Source: Rhodopseudomonas palustris (lineage in GTDB: Bacteria > Pseudomonadota > Alphaproteobacteria > Rhizobiales > Xanthobacteraceae). From it: a DNA stretch of 42,589 nt. A model generated the notes under the pieces. The model ran no database searches, had not been told where the DNA came from, and saw only the letters and a list, made by a program, of their open reading frames with translations. Both the position numbers and the translations under genes were made by a program. How positions within the stretch are numbered: position 1 is the stretch's first letter; the number at the start of each line of letters is the position of its first letter. The DNA is taken from positions 385,581-428,169 of the forward strand of contig NZ_QKQS01000026.1 of assembly GCF_003226555.1 (NCBI RefSeq), in the 5' to 3' direction. Below, piece by piece: positions 8,133 through 18,276 of this stretch.

Positions 8133-9728
8133 ATGGGCGCGCGGCTGAAGCACTACGGCTGGGGACGGGAAGGCGAGGGCATGACCGAGGCCGAGCAGGC
8201 GTTCGTACTCGGCCGCTACAAGACGAAGTTCGGGCGCGACAGCTTCGACACCGTCGAGGTCGCCAGGCTCGACGAAATCAAGCTGCACGAGCCGCGAATC
8301 GTGCCGCCGAAGTCGCTCTCGGAAATCTGCGCGGTCGACGTCTATCACCGCGCCGCCCACGCCTACGGCAAGTCCTATCCGGACTACGTCCGCGGCATGC
8401 TCGGCGATTACGACGCGGCGCCCGACGTCGTCGCCTATCCGCGCGACGAGGCGGAGATCGCCGCGGTGATGGATTGGGCCGGCGGCGCCGGTGCGGCGCT
8501 GACGCCGTTCGGCGGCGGCTCGTCGGTGTGCGGCGGCGTCGAATGCCGAGTCGACGGCAGCCGCTACAAGGCGGCGGTGACGCTGGACCTGCGCCATCTC
8601 GGCCAGGTCCTGGAGGTCGATGCCACCTCGCGCGCGGCGCTGATCCAGGGCGGCGCCTATGGCCCCGCGCTGGAGGCCCAGCTCAAGCCGCACAATGTCA
8701 CGCTGCGGCATTTCCCGCAGAGCTTCGAATATTCGACGCTCGGCGGCTGGATCGCGACCCGCTCCGGCGGTCACTTCGCCAGCCTCTACACCCACATCGA
8801 CGATTTCGTCGAAAGCGTCCGCGTGGTGACGCCGCGCGGCGTGGTCGAGACGCGGCGGCTGCCGGGCTCCGGCGCCGGCCCGAGTCCGGATCGGATGTTC
8901 ATCGGCTCCGAAGGCATTTTGGGCGTGATCTCGGCGGCGTGGATGCGGCTGCAATCCCGTCCCACCTTTCGTGCCGGTGCCTCGGTGCGCTTTGCGAATT
9001 TCTTCGCCGCGGCGCGCGCGGTCCGCGCGGTGGCACAGGCCGGCTTGTATCCGTCGAACTGTCGCATTCTCGATCCGCAAGAGGCGTACAACACCGGTGC
9101 CGCCGACGCCAACGTCGCCATCATGGTACTTGCGTTCGAGAGCGGCGATCATCCGGTCGAGCCGTGGATGGCGCGGGCGCTGCAATGCTGCGCCGATCAC
9201 GGCGGCACCAAGGAAGAGGCGGAAGCGTCGTCAGCGCATCTCGAAGGCGCTGCCGGACTGTGGCGCAACGCCTTCATCCGGATGCCCTATGCGCGGGAAT
9301 TCCTCACTCCCGCCGGCCTGATCAACGACACCTTCGAGACGGCGATCACCTGGGAGCGGTTCGAGAGCTTCCACGACAGCGTCAAGGCCGCGACCGAGCA
9401 GGCGATTCTGGATGCGACCGGGATCAAGGGCGAAGTCACCTGCCGCTTCACCCATGTGTATCCCGACGGGCCCGCGCCGTATTTCTCGTTTCATGCGCTC
9501 GGCCGCCACGGCGCGCTGCTGGAGCAATGGCAGGCCATCAAGGATGCGGCGAGCGATGCACTGATCGCCGCCGGCGGCACCATCACCCACCACCATGCGG
9601 TCGGGCGCGATCATCGCAAATGGTACGACCGCCAGCGGCCGGAGTTGTTTGCGTCTGCACTACGCGCCGCCAAGCGCGAACTCGATCCGCAGTCGATGCT
9701 CAATCCGGGCGTACTGATCGATCCGTAA
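8133..9728 (+). CDS. FAD-binding oxidase, alkyl-DHAP synthase-like
   Basis: The 531 residues form a flavoprotein of the VAO/PCMH fold. The FAD_binding_4 domain spans about 95-270 with PFGGGSSV (125-132), STLGGWIATRSGG (201-213) and GSEGILGV (258-265). A FAD-oxidase C-terminal domain follows with the HHH cluster at 486-488 that is characteristic of alkyldihydroxyacetonephosphate synthases, and the end reads SMLNPGVL. Eukaryotic members make the ether bond of plasmalogens; bacterial members of this kind mostly lack proven substrates, so an ether-lipid or a 2-hydroxyacid-type reaction are both possible. ATG at 8133 follows GGGAGG (8120-8125). The 3' end overlaps the convergent minus-strand gene by 29 bp. 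Confidence 0.8.
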   Translation: MGARLKHYGWGREGEGMTEAEQAFVLGRYKTKFGRDSFDTVEVARLDEIKLHEPRIVPPKSLSEICAVDVYHRAAHAYGKSYPDYVRGMLGDYDAAPDVVAYPRDEAEIAAVMDWAGGAGAALTPFGGGSSVCGGVECRVDGSRYKAAVTLDLRHLGQVLEVDATSRAALIQGGAYGPALEAQLKPHNVTLRHFPQSFEYSTLGGWIATRSGGHFASLYTHIDDFVESVRVVTPRGVVETRRLPGSGAGPSPDRMFIGSEGILGVISAAWMRLQSRPTFRAGASVRFANFFAAARAVRAVAQAGLYPSNCRILDPQEAYNTGAADANVAIMVLAFESGDHPVEPWMARALQCCADHGGTKEEAEASSAHLEGAAGLWRNAFIRMPYAREFLTPAGLINDTFETAITWERFESFHDSVKAATEQAILDATGIKGEVTCRFTHVYPDGPAPYFSFHALGRHGALLEQWQAIKDAASDALIAAGGTITHHHAVGRDHRKWYDRQRPELFASALRAAKRELDPQSMLNPGVLIDP

Positions 9729-10164
9729 CACGGCGCTGCGGCGTGCCCGGTGCCGGCTGCGTCAGTGCGGCCTCGCCTGGCGGCAGCAGATCGGTGGCGC
9801 GGCGACGCGGCAGGTCGACCCGCGCGGTGACGAATTCTGGTGGCCCTTCGACGAGGCACGCGACTCGCCGGTCGCGTTCATCCTGCGGCGCTTCGGGATC
9901 GATCAGCGCGTGGATCTGCGATGCTGCGAGTTCGACCGCGCGGTCCGGCGCGATCGCCAGCGGTGGGCGCGCACCGGGGGCGATGCTGAGCCCAAGGTGC
10001 ACGAGTCGGCGTAGCGCTTCGCTCCGCGACAGCTGCCGGCCCATCGCCCACTGATCGATCGCAGCCAGCGTCGCGTCGTCGAGAACTGCCGCATCGGCGC
10101 CGTCGCTCGCCATCGGGTGTGAGTTGCTGGTTGGCTCTGCTGCCGCTGTGCTGTCGTCGTTCAT
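9700..10164 (-). CDS. Ribbon-helix-helix-like small protein, uncharacterised
   Basis: A 154-residue protein from ATG at 10164 (the frame stays open to 10230). Residues about 28-60 (LDDATLAAIDQWAMGRQLSRSEALRRLVHLGLS) resemble a CopG/MetJ ribbon-helix-helix DNA-binding unit; the rest is a charged, Pro/Arg-rich tail without recognisable domains. It converges on the FAD oxidase gene with a 29-bp tail-to-tail overlap and is divergent from sciP. It could be a small regulator. I see no toxin partner, and the target is unknown. Confidence 0.55.
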   Translation of the reverse strand: MNDDSTAAAEPTSNSHPMASDGADAAVLDDATLAAIDQWAMGRQLSRSEALRRLVHLGLSIAPGARPPLAIAPDRAVELAASQIHALIDPEAPQDERDRRVACLVEGPPEFVTARVDLPRRRATDLLPPGEAALTQPAPGTPQRRVTDRSVRPD

Positions 10165-10396
10165 GTGACGAGCACTAGACGATCGATCACCGCTTCGAAA
10201 GTCGAAGCTGCGGTTTTCCGGCCGGTCCACGTAGTCACATCAGGGCCGCCGCTGCGCGCTGCCGTGGGCCGAGGCAAATCGTTACTGCTTTACTAACACC
10301 GCATTTCACAATCCTGCAGTCTGCTTAGGCAAATTTTAAGCCGGACCACCTAGGTTATTCCTGTGAGTTGAGTGCTTTGCGAGTTGTGAGTAAGCC

Positions 10397-10672
10397 ATGA
10401 CAGAGCCCCACCGCCCGAGGGTAAAATACGTAATCGGGCCTGATGGAAGCCCGTTGACGATTGCCGACCTGCCTGCACCCGGCACCAAGCGCTGGGTCAT
10501 CCGCCGGAAGGCCGAGGTCGTCGCTGCCGTTCGTGGCGGCCTGCTCTCGCTGGAAGAGGCCTGCAGCCGTTACACGCTGACGGTGGACGAGTTCCTGTCC
10601 TGGCAGTTCTCGATCGACCATCATGGTCTGGCCGGCCTGCGCACCACCCGAATCCAGCAATATCGCCAGTAA
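10397..10672 (+). CDS. sciP: CtrA inhibitor SciP (DUF1153)
   Basis: The 91-residue helix-turn-helix protein matches the SciP/DUF1153 family along its length: VKYVIGPDGSPLTIADLP at the N terminus, a conserved KRWVIRRKAEVVAAV segment and the helical LTVDEFLSWQ region. In Caulobacter SciP binds CtrA and blocks its activation of flagellar and other cell-cycle promoters. Here the gene sits directly upstream of fliF, whose promoter region carries a CtrA-like site, so a local feedback arrangement is plausible. ATG at 10397 is used; the upstream Shine-Dalgarno sequence is weak (GTGAG). A strong hairpin terminator follows, so sciP is probably its own transcription unit. Confidence 0.9.
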   Translation: MTEPHRPRVKYVIGPDGSPLTIADLPAPGTKRWVIRRKAEVVAAVRGGLLSLEEACSRYTLTVDEFLSWQFSIDHHGLAGLRTTRIQQYRQ

Positions 10673-10703
10673 ACCAGTCGTTCCGAGACGTTTAAGATTT
10701 GAC

Positions 10704-10745
10704 GAAAGCCGGCCCCGTTTCGGGAAGCCGGCTTTCAGCATTTTC
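10704..10745 (+). terminator. Rho-independent terminator after sciP
   Basis: A perfect 10-bp stem, GAAAGCCGGC (10704-10713) with GCCGGCTTTC (10727-10736), is extended inside by CCCG/CGGG. AGCATTTTCT follows. It separates sciP from the fliF promoter region. Confidence 0.8.
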
Positions 10746-10763
10746 TAGGGTTTTTCCGGTCCG

Positions 10764-10781
10764 TTAAGATTCGTTAACCAT
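10764..10781 (+). promoter_or_regulatory. CtrA-like box with embedded GANTC site upstream of fliF
   Basis: Sequence TTAAGATTCGTTAACCAT. Two TTAA half-sites (10764-10767 and 10774-10777) are 6 bp apart, and the second extends to TTAACCAT, the preferred CtrA half-site in alphaproteobacteria. The spacer holds GATTC, a GANTC site for CcrM methylation. It lies about 90 bp upstream of the fliF start and after the sciP terminator. Confidence 0.65.
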
Positions 10782-10871
10782 ATGGAAACCATCCCATAGG
10801 CAAGATTTGCCTAGCCGTGCGGGGAGGCTGCCCCGCCGGCCGGTCGCGCTGTGCATCCGAGGGGCTGGTCT

Positions 10872-12476
10872 TTGCAGAATCTGTTGAGTTTCCTGAAAGG
10901 CTTGGGAGCCGCGCGGCTGATGGCGATGATCGCCGTCTCGGTTGCATTGCTCGGGTTCTTCGCCTTCGTCATCATGCGGGTGTCGCAGCCGCAGATGACG
11001 ACGCTGTATACGGACCTCAGCATGGACGACTCCTCCAGCATCATTAAGGAGCTGGAGCGCCAGGGCATTCCCTACGAGATGCGCAACGACGGCGCCATTT
11101 TGATGGTGCCGAGGGACAAGGTGACGCGGCTGCGGATGAAGCTCGCCGAAGGCGGCCTGCCGAAGGGCGGCGGCGTCGGCTACGAGATCTTCGACAAGTC
11201 GGATGCGCTCGGCACCACCAGCTTTGTTCAGAACATCAATCATCTGCGCGCACTCGAAGGCGAGTTGTCGCGCACCATCCGGGCGATCGACCGGGTGCAG
11301 GCGGCGCGGGTGCATCTGGTGCTGCCGGAGCGTCCGTTGTTCGCGCGCGAAGCGCCGGAGCCGTCGGCCTCGATCGTGCTGCGGGTGCGCGGCACGCTGG
11401 AGCCGCAGCAGGTTCGCGCCATCCGCCACCTCGTCGCCTCGGCTGTCAACGGCCTCAAGCCGCAGCGGGTGTCGATCGTCGACGAGGCCGGGCAGCTCCT
11501 CGCAGACGGCTCGGCCAGCGGCGAGGCCGCCGAAGGCGCCACCAGCGACGAGCGCCGTGCCGCGTTCGAAAAGCGGCTGCGCAACCAGATCGAGGGCATC
11601 GTCTCCTCGGTGGTCGGCGCCGGCCGTGCCCGCGTCCAGGTCTCGGCCGATTTCGACTACAACAAGATCACCCAGACCTCCGACAAATTCGACCCCGAAG
11701 GCCGTGTGCTGCGGTCGAGCCAGACCCGTGAAGAATCGGCCGCGACTTCCGCGGCCGACGGCCAGGTCACCGTCAACAACGAGCTGCCGGGCAACAATCA
11801 AGGCCAGACCGCTGGACCGCGCGACGTCAGCAAGAAGTCGGAAGAGACCAACAATTACGAGATTTCCCGTGTCACCAAGACCGAGGTGACCGAGGCCGGC
11901 CGCGTCAACCGGCTGTCGGTCGCGGTGTTGGTCGACGGCATCTACACCCCGAACGAAAAGGGCGAACTGGTCTACGCCGAGCGGCCGAAGGAGCAGCTCG
12001 ATCGCATCGCCGCGCTGGTGCGCTCGGCGATCGGCTTCGAGCAGAAGCGCGGCGATCAGGTCGAAGTGGTCAATCTGAAGTTCGCTGAAGCACCGCAGAT
12101 CGAGAAGCTGCCGGAGCCGGCCGGGCTGATGGGCATGTTCCAGTTCACCAAGGACGACATCATGAACATGATCCAGCTCGGGGTGATGTTCCTGCTCGGC
12201 CTGGTGGTGCTGTTCATGGTCATCCGCCCGCTGGTGAAGCGCATCCTGGCCGCCGATCCGGCGCTGGAAGCTCCGCCCGGCGTGCCGGCGCTGGCCGACG
12301 GCACCGTGCCGCAGATCGGCGCCGACGGTCAGCCGGTGGCGCCCAACATGATCGATATCGCCCAGGTACAGGGCCAGGTTCACGCCCAGTCGGTGCACCG
12401 GGTCGGTGAACTCGCCGAACGCAATCCCAACGAAACCGCCGCCATTATTCGTCAATGGCTGGCTGAACCCGCCTAA
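10872..12476 (+). CDS. fliF: Flagellar MS-ring protein FliF
   Basis: Forms the membrane-supramembrane ring on which the flagellum assembles. With TTG at 10872 the protein has 534 residues. It has an N-terminal transmembrane helix (about 18-37), the YscJ/FliF ring-building domain, a long periplasmic region with a low-complexity loop, a second transmembrane helix near the C terminus (VMFLLGLVVLFMVIRPLV) and a cytoplasmic tail that binds FliG. TTG is preferred because GAGGGG (10859-10864) lies 7 bases upstream and the product then begins MQNLLSFLKGLG, as in relatives. A GTG at 10851 would add seven residues without a good ribosome site. fliG starts 6 bp after the stop codon. Confidence 0.93.
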   Translation: MQNLLSFLKGLGAARLMAMIAVSVALLGFFAFVIMRVSQPQMTTLYTDLSMDDSSSIIKELERQGIPYEMRNDGAILMVPRDKVTRLRMKLAEGGLPKGGGVGYEIFDKSDALGTTSFVQNINHLRALEGELSRTIRAIDRVQAARVHLVLPERPLFAREAPEPSASIVLRVRGTLEPQQVRAIRHLVASAVNGLKPQRVSIVDEAGQLLADGSASGEAAEGATSDERRAAFEKRLRNQIEGIVSSVVGAGRARVQVSADFDYNKITQTSDKFDPEGRVLRSSQTREESAATSAADGQVTVNNELPGNNQGQTAGPRDVSKKSEETNNYEISRVTKTEVTEAGRVNRLSVAVLVDGIYTPNEKGELVYAERPKEQLDRIAALVRSAIGFEQKRGDQVEVVNLKFAEAPQIEKLPEPAGLMGMFQFTKDDIMNMIQLGVMFLLGLVVLFMVIRPLVKRILAADPALEAPPGVPALADGTVPQIGADGQPVAPNMIDIAQVQGQVHAQSVHRVGELAERNPNETAAIIRQWLAEPA

Positions 12477-12482
12477 TCCGCC

Positions 12483-13571
12483 ATGGCTGAAGCCTCCGTC
12501 CCAGCGACCAATCAGGATGACATCGCCACCGTCGTCGCGACGTTGGCGCAGCGTCAGAGTGGCCGACCGCCGAGCAAGCCGCTCAGCGGGCCGAAGCGCG
12601 CCGCGATCCTGATGCTGGCGCTCGGCGAGCAATATGGCGGCAAGATCTGGGGCCTGCTCGACGACGAGGAAGTGCGTGAACTGTCTTCGGTGATGTCGAC
12701 GCTCGGCACCATCGAGCCGGAAACCGTCGAGGATCTGCTGCTCGAATTCGTATCGCGGATGTCGGCATCCGGTGCGCTGATGGGCAATTACGACGCCACC
12801 GAGCGACTGCTGCAGAAATATCTGCCGGCCGATCGCGTCTCCGGCATCATGGAAGAAATCCGCGGTCCCGCCGGCCGCAACATGTGGGAGAAGCTCTCCA
12901 ACGTCTCCGAAGAGGTGCTCGCCAATTATCTGAAGAACGAGTACCCGCAGACCACCGCGGTGGTGCTGTCGAAGCTGAAGTCCGAGCACGCCGCCAAGGT
13001 GCTGGCGATCCTGCCCGAGGACATGGCGCTCGACGTCATCAACCGCATGCTGCGGATGGAGGCGGTGCAAAAGGAAGTGATCGAGAGCGTCGAGAAGACG
13101 CTGCGCTCCGAGTTCATGTCGAATCTGTCGCAGACCCGCCGCCGCGACGCCCACGAGGTGATGGCCGAAATCTTCAACAATTTCGACCGCCAGACCGAGA
13201 CCCGCTTCATCACCTCGCTGGAAGAAGACAATCGCGAAGCCGCCGAGCGCATCAAGGCGCTGATGTTCACCTTCGACGATCTGGTCAAGCTCGACGCCGG
13301 CTCGGCGCAGACCCTGATGCGCAACATCGACAAGGACAAGCTGGCGATCGCGCTGAAGAGCGCCAACGAAGAGGTCCGCGGCTTCTTCCTCGGCAACATG
13401 TCGTCGCGCGCCGGCAAGATGCTGCTCGACGACATGGCCGCGCTCGGTCCGGTGCGGCTGCGCGATGTCGACGAGGCGCAGGCGCTGCTCGTCAACCTCG
13501 CCAAGGATCTCGCCGCCAAGGGCGAGATCGTGCTCACCAAGAACCGCGCCGACGACGAATTGGTGTACTGA
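12483..13571 (+). CDS. fliG: Flagellar motor switch protein FliG
   Basis: C-ring protein that couples the switch to the stator and carries the torque-generating charged residues. The 362 residues contain the N-terminal, middle and C-terminal FliG domains. The C-terminal segment with [21 protein letters not shown] is nearly invariant in the family, and the middle domain is also recognisable ([18 protein letters not shown]). ATG at 12483 follows the fliF stop by 6 bp, and the stop codon overlaps the fliH ATG by one base, implying translational coupling in the fliF-flbD unit. Confidence 0.95.
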   Translation: MAEASVPATNQDDIATVVATLAQRQSGRPPSKPLSGPKRAAILMLALGEQYGGKIWGLLDDEEVRELSSVMSTLGTIEPETVEDLLLEFVSRMSASGALMGNYDATERLLQKYLPADRVSGIMEEIRGPAGRNMWEKLSNVSEEVLANYLKNEYPQTTAVVLSKLKSEHAAKVLAILPEDMALDVINRMLRMEAVQKEVIESVEKTLRSEFMSNLSQTRRRDAHEVMAEIFNNFDRQTETRFITSLEEDNREAAERIKALMFTFDDLVKLDAGSAQTLMRNIDKDKLAIALKSANEEVRGFFLGNMSSRAGKMLLDDMAALGPVRLRDVDEAQALLVNLAKDLAAKGEIVLTKNRADDELVY

Positions 13572-14197
13572 TGGCCGCTCCCGCGCAGAAGTTCTTGTTC
13601 AACGACGATTTCGGGGCGCCGGAAAAGGCCCGCGAAAACACGATCGGCGTCGCCGAGCTGGCTCAGGCAGTCGCTGCCGCCGAGCAACGCGGCTATCAGA
13701 ACGGCTTCGGTGCCGGTCAGAACGAGGCCGTGGTCGAGGCGCAGCGGCGCAGCGCGATAGCGCTGGAGCAGGTCGCGCAGGCGATGCATGTCATCGCCAG
13801 CGGCATCGGCGGTGTCGAAACCCGAATGGAGACTGAGGCGGTCGAGGTCGCGATCGCGACGGCGCGCAAGCTGTGCGGCGAGCTGATCGCCGCCGAGCCG
13901 CTCGCCGAGATCACCGCGCTGGTCGGCGATTGTTTCCGTCATCTGGTGGCGACGCCGCATCTGGTGGTGCGGATCAACGATGCGCTGTACGAGGCCGCGC
14001 GCGAGCGCATCGAGCTGCTCGCCAAGCAGAGCGGCTTCGCCGGGCGCCTGGTGCTGCTGGCCGATCCGGAAATCGCCGGCGGCGACTGCAAGATCGAATG
14101 GGCCGACGGCGGCGTGGTGCTGGAGCGCGCCACCGTCGAAGCCAAGATCGACGAACTGGTGGGCCGCTACATGGCGACTCGCAACAGCGGCCGATGA
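13571..14197 (+). CDS. fliH: Flagellar assembly protein FliH
   Basis: Regulator of the export ATPase FliI that also links it to FliN. The protein has 208 residues. An N-terminal FNDDFG segment is typical of alphaproteobacterial FliH. A long helical, Gln/Ala/Glu-rich section with GYQNGFGAGQ follows, then a C-terminal V-ATPase-E-like domain with the GGDCKIEWADGG motif found in FliH proteins. The start codon overlaps the fliG stop codon, and the gene ends 17 bp before fliN. Identification rests on the C-terminal motif and the operon position. Confidence 0.9.
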   Translation: MAAPAQKFLFNDDFGAPEKARENTIGVAELAQAVAAAEQRGYQNGFGAGQNEAVVEAQRRSAIALEQVAQAMHVIASGIGGVETRMETEAVEVAIATARKLCGELIAAEPLAEITALVGDCFRHLVATPHLVVRINDALYEAARERIELLAKQSGFAGRLVLLADPEIAGGDCKIEWADGGVVLERATVEAKIDELVGRYMATRNSGR

Positions 14198-14214
14198 CAA
14201 GAGGAAGGTGAGAC

Positions 14215-14562
14215 ATGGGCGACAATGACGGCCAGGTGCCGCTTCCCGACCTCAACGGCGCCGATGCGCCGCCGCTGGCCGACGTCGGCTATCAGGACGA
14301 CGAGCAGATTTCGCGCGTCGCCGCCGATCTGGAGGCGGTGTTCGACGTGCCGGTGCAAGTCTCGGCCGTGCTCGGCCGATCGAAGATGGATGTCGGCGAG
14401 CTGCTCAAGCTCGGGCCCGGCGCGGTGCTGGAGCTCGATCGCCGCGTCGGCGAGGCGATCGACATCTATGTGAACAACCGCCTGGTGGCGCGCGGCGAAG
14501 TCGTGCTGGTCGAGGACAAGCTCGGCGTCACCATGACGGAAATCATCAAGGCGGAAACCTAA
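14215..14562 (+). CDS. fliN: Flagellar motor switch protein FliN
   Basis: C-ring protein of the SpoA family; it supports rotor switching and docks FliH-FliI. The 115 residues have an acidic N-terminal extension and a C-terminal SpoA domain with the motif VLGRSKMDVGELLKLGPGAV and the segment NNRLVARGEVVLVEDKLGV. ATG at 14215 is preceded by AGAGGAAGGTGAG (14199-14211). fliM is not in this cluster, as in several Rhizobiales. Confidence 0.93.
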   Translation: MGDNDGQVPLPDLNGADAPPLADVGYQDDEQISRVAADLEAVFDVPVQVSAVLGRSKMDVGELLKLGPGAVLELDRRVGEAIDIYVNNRLVARGEVVLVEDKLGVTMTEIIKAET

Positions 14563-14609
14563 ACGCGAAGCGCGCGGATTTCGCGCGGAAGGATATCCAG
14601 GAGCAATCC

Positions 14610-15989
<1,380 letters not shown>

Positions 15990-16046
15990 CCGCCGATCGT
16001 GTTTCGCCAATCCTGAAGAGAGCCCTCCGGCCCCCTCTGGAAGGTC

Positions 16047-16089
16047 TCTCCTCCGCCCCTCCTCCTGAAAGGAGGTGGGGCGGAGAGGA
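16047..16089. terminator. Hairpin between flbD and the AraC-family gene
   Basis: CTCCGCCCC-t-CCTCC (16051-16065) pairs with GGAGG-t-GGGGCGGAG (16071-16085), with one internal mismatch, a TGAAA loop and partial further pairing outward. Position between convergent genes suits a two-way terminator, though no T-run follows. It resembles a diverged CTCTCC-type repeat. Confidence 0.5.
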
Positions 16090-16118
16090 AACGCCAGCCT
16101 CGCGCGCCCTTTCGCGGC

Positions 16119-17099
16119 TTAATCGAGCGTGGAACGCAGCTTTCGGACCTGATGCGATCCGGCCCGCCGCCATTCGCGTGGCGATGCCTCAAATCGCTTC
16201 CGGAACGCTGTGGAGAAATGCGAAAAGCTGCCGAAGCCGTTTCGGATTGCGATGTCGCTCACCGTCAGCCCGGACCGGCGGCGATCGCTCAATTCCTCCG
16301 CAGCCATCTGCAGGCGCGTCTCGCGAATGAATTCGCTCGCCGAGGTCTGCTGCGTCGCGAAAATCTCATTCAGTCGGCGTACCGATATCCCGACCGATTT
16401 GGCGAGCGCGATCCGATCGAACTCGGCATCGCGGAATCGGCGCCGAATGATCGCTTGCGCGCGAAGCAGAAGCAGCCGGGTCGAGGATTTCAGCTCGATT
16501 GGGCCGGTCGCGACACTCGTCAGAGCCGTCGCAAACAGATCGGCCAGAAGGTCGGCGAGCTGATCGTTCAGCGCGGCATCCGCGTCAGCGGTGTGCTTGC
16601 CGAAGCGCAGGATGCTCTGGCCGACCAGTTGTCCGAGGGCGGAGGCTCCATCGATCCGCTTGCCAAGCGCCAGCTCCGCATTGGGGACGCGGAGCAACAA
16701 TGAGGCTTTCGGGATCTGCAGCACGAGCTGACGGAAGTCGCTCTCCATGCCGAGATCGTAGGGCTCCGTGCTGCTGTAGGCCGCCATGTCGCCGGGATGC
16801 AGTCGGGCGGTTTGGCCACGCTGGCTGACGGTTGCGGCGCGTTCGAGCTGCAGGCTGAGAAGGAAGAACTCCTCTGAGGCGCGGCGGATGTCGCCCGGGC
16901 GGCGTCTGACCTTGCCGCCCGAACCACTCACTTCCGAGACCGACAGGTTCGACAAGTGATTGATCTCGATCGCGCCTCTGACATCGCGCGGGTCGGTGAT
17001 TTCGCACGAGAGCTGAACATAGCTCGCGCAGACCGCGTCGCGCAAATAAGCGACCCGATCGCGAGGTCGCACGAAGGCCGCGTCGTATCGTGTGAGCAT
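16119..17099 (-). CDS. AraC-family transcriptional regulator
   Basis: The 326 residues (from ATG at 17099; a GTG at 17123 would add eight) comprise an N-terminal AraC-binding-like sensor domain (about 30-190) and a C-terminal AraC/XylS double helix-turn-helix. The latter contains SVRRLNEIFATQQTSASEFI and IRNGFGSFSHFSTAFRKRF. It is divergent from the nitrilase gene, with about 139 bp between start codons, which suggests that it controls nitrilase expression in response to a nitrile or its product. The ligand is unknown, and neither start has a convincing Shine-Dalgarno sequence. Confidence 0.85.
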   Translation of the reverse strand: MLTRYDAAFVRPRDRVAYLRDAVCASYVQLSCEITDPRDVRGAIEINHLSNLSVSEVSGSGGKVRRRPGDIRRASEEFFLLSLQLERAATVSQRGQTARLHPGDMAAYSSTEPYDLGMESDFRQLVLQIPKASLLLRVPNAELALGKRIDGASALGQLVGQSILRFGKHTADADAALNDQLADLLADLFATALTSVATGPIELKSSTRLLLLRAQAIIRRRFRDAEFDRIALAKSVGISVRRLNEIFATQQTSASEFIRETRLQMAAEELSDRRRSGLTVSDIAIRNGFGSFSHFSTAFRKRFEASPREWRRAGSHQVRKLRSTLD

Positions 17100-17238
17100 C
17101 GCCTTGCTCGCCTGCTGGGGCACGGGACGAAGTCTATCTTGTGCCGGGCAAATATCAAATCATTCGGCGCCCAAATACGAAAGCGCGTGGTTGGGCCGGC
17201 GCTATCCTCCAAGAGGCAATCTGCCCTGGAGGACGACA

Positions 17239-18267
17239 ATGCAGACGTCGAAGCAGTTCAAGGTGGCCGCCGTGCAGGCGGTACCCGCGTTTCTCGATCT
17301 TCGTGCCGGCGTCGCCAAGGCGATCGACCTGATCGAACAGGCCGCGCGACAGGGCTGCAAGCTCGTCGTGTTCTCGGAGACCTGGCTGCCCGGCTATCCC
17401 AATCAGATCTGGCTCGGCGCGCCGGCATGGTCGATGCAGTTCTTCGGTCGTTACTTCGAGAACAGCCTGCAGGCCGGTGGGGCGGAGGACCAGGCGATCG
17501 CGGACGCCGCCCGCCGCAACAACATCCAGGTCTCGATGGGATTGTCCGAGCGGGATGGCGGCAGCCTATACATCGCGCAGTGGCACTATGCGGAGACCGG
17601 CGAGGTCATCAAGCGACGCCGAAAGCTGAAGCCGACCCATGTCGAACGGACGGTGTTCGGCGAAGGCGACGGCAGCGATCTCGCCGTGTGCGAGACGTCG
17701 ATCGGCCGGGTCGGACAACTGGCATGTTGGGAGCATCTGCAGCCGCTCAGCAAATACGCGATGTACAGCCAGAACGAACAGATCCATTGCGCCGCATGGC
17801 CGAACCTGTCGGCGGTTTCCGACGAGGCCTACGCCTACGGCCCGACCGTCAGCGGCGGCGCCAGCATGATCTATGCTGTCGAAGGCGGTTGCTTCGTCAT
17901 CGCCGCCTGCGCGGTGGTCGGCAAGGAGCAGCAAGCGATGCTTTGCCAGGGCGATCCGATGAAGGAAGCAATGTGTCCCACCGGCGGCGGGTTCGCGCGA
18001 ATCTTTGCGCCCGACGGGCGATCGATCGGCGCCAATCTCGATCCGCACGAAGAAGGGCTGGTCGTGGCCGACATCGATCTCGACCTCATCCCCTTCGCCA
18101 AGGCGTCCGCGGATCCGGCCGGCCACTATTCACGTCCGGACGTGACCCGGCTGCTGTTCAACAACAGGCCGGCGCGCCGCGTCGAACAGTTCGGTTCACC
18201 GGTCGAGTATGCGCCGCCGGTGGATCCCGTTCGGGCAGCACCGGCGGCGCCAGCCGAAGACACCTGA
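17239..18267 (+). CDS. Nitrilase
   Basis: Converts nitriles to carboxylic acids and ammonia in the cytoplasm, so it may supply nitrogen or detoxify nitriles. The 342 residues form a single C-N hydrolase domain with the full catalytic set: E47 in VVFSETWLPGYP, K129 in RRKLKPTHVER and C163 in GQLACWEHLQPL. These match the Glu-Lys-Cys triad and the sequence context of true nitrilases rather than amidases. ATG at 17239 follows a perfect GGAGG (17228-17232); the frame continues upstream, but this ribosome site decides the start. It is divergent from an AraC-family gene. Aromatic versus aliphatic preference cannot be read from the sequence. Confidence 0.9.
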   Translation: MQTSKQFKVAAVQAVPAFLDLRAGVAKAIDLIEQAARQGCKLVVFSETWLPGYPNQIWLGAPAWSMQFFGRYFENSLQAGGAEDQAIADAARRNNIQVSMGLSERDGGSLYIAQWHYAETGEVIKRRRKLKPTHVERTVFGEGDGSDLAVCETSIGRVGQLACWEHLQPLSKYAMYSQNEQIHCAAWPNLSAVSDEAYAYGPTVSGGASMIYAVEGGCFVIAACAVVGKEQQAMLCQGDPMKEAMCPTGGGFARIFAPDGRSIGANLDPHEEGLVVADIDLDLIPFAKASADPAGHYSRPDVTRLLFNNRPARRVEQFGSPVEYAPPVDPVRAAPAAPAEDT

Positions 18268-18276
18268 AGCCACGAT

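Noticed and set aside
10764-13154. Long open frame antisense to fliF and fliG
   Set aside because: No family motifs; Arg/His/Asp-rich product; FliF and FliG are unmistakable on the plus strand.
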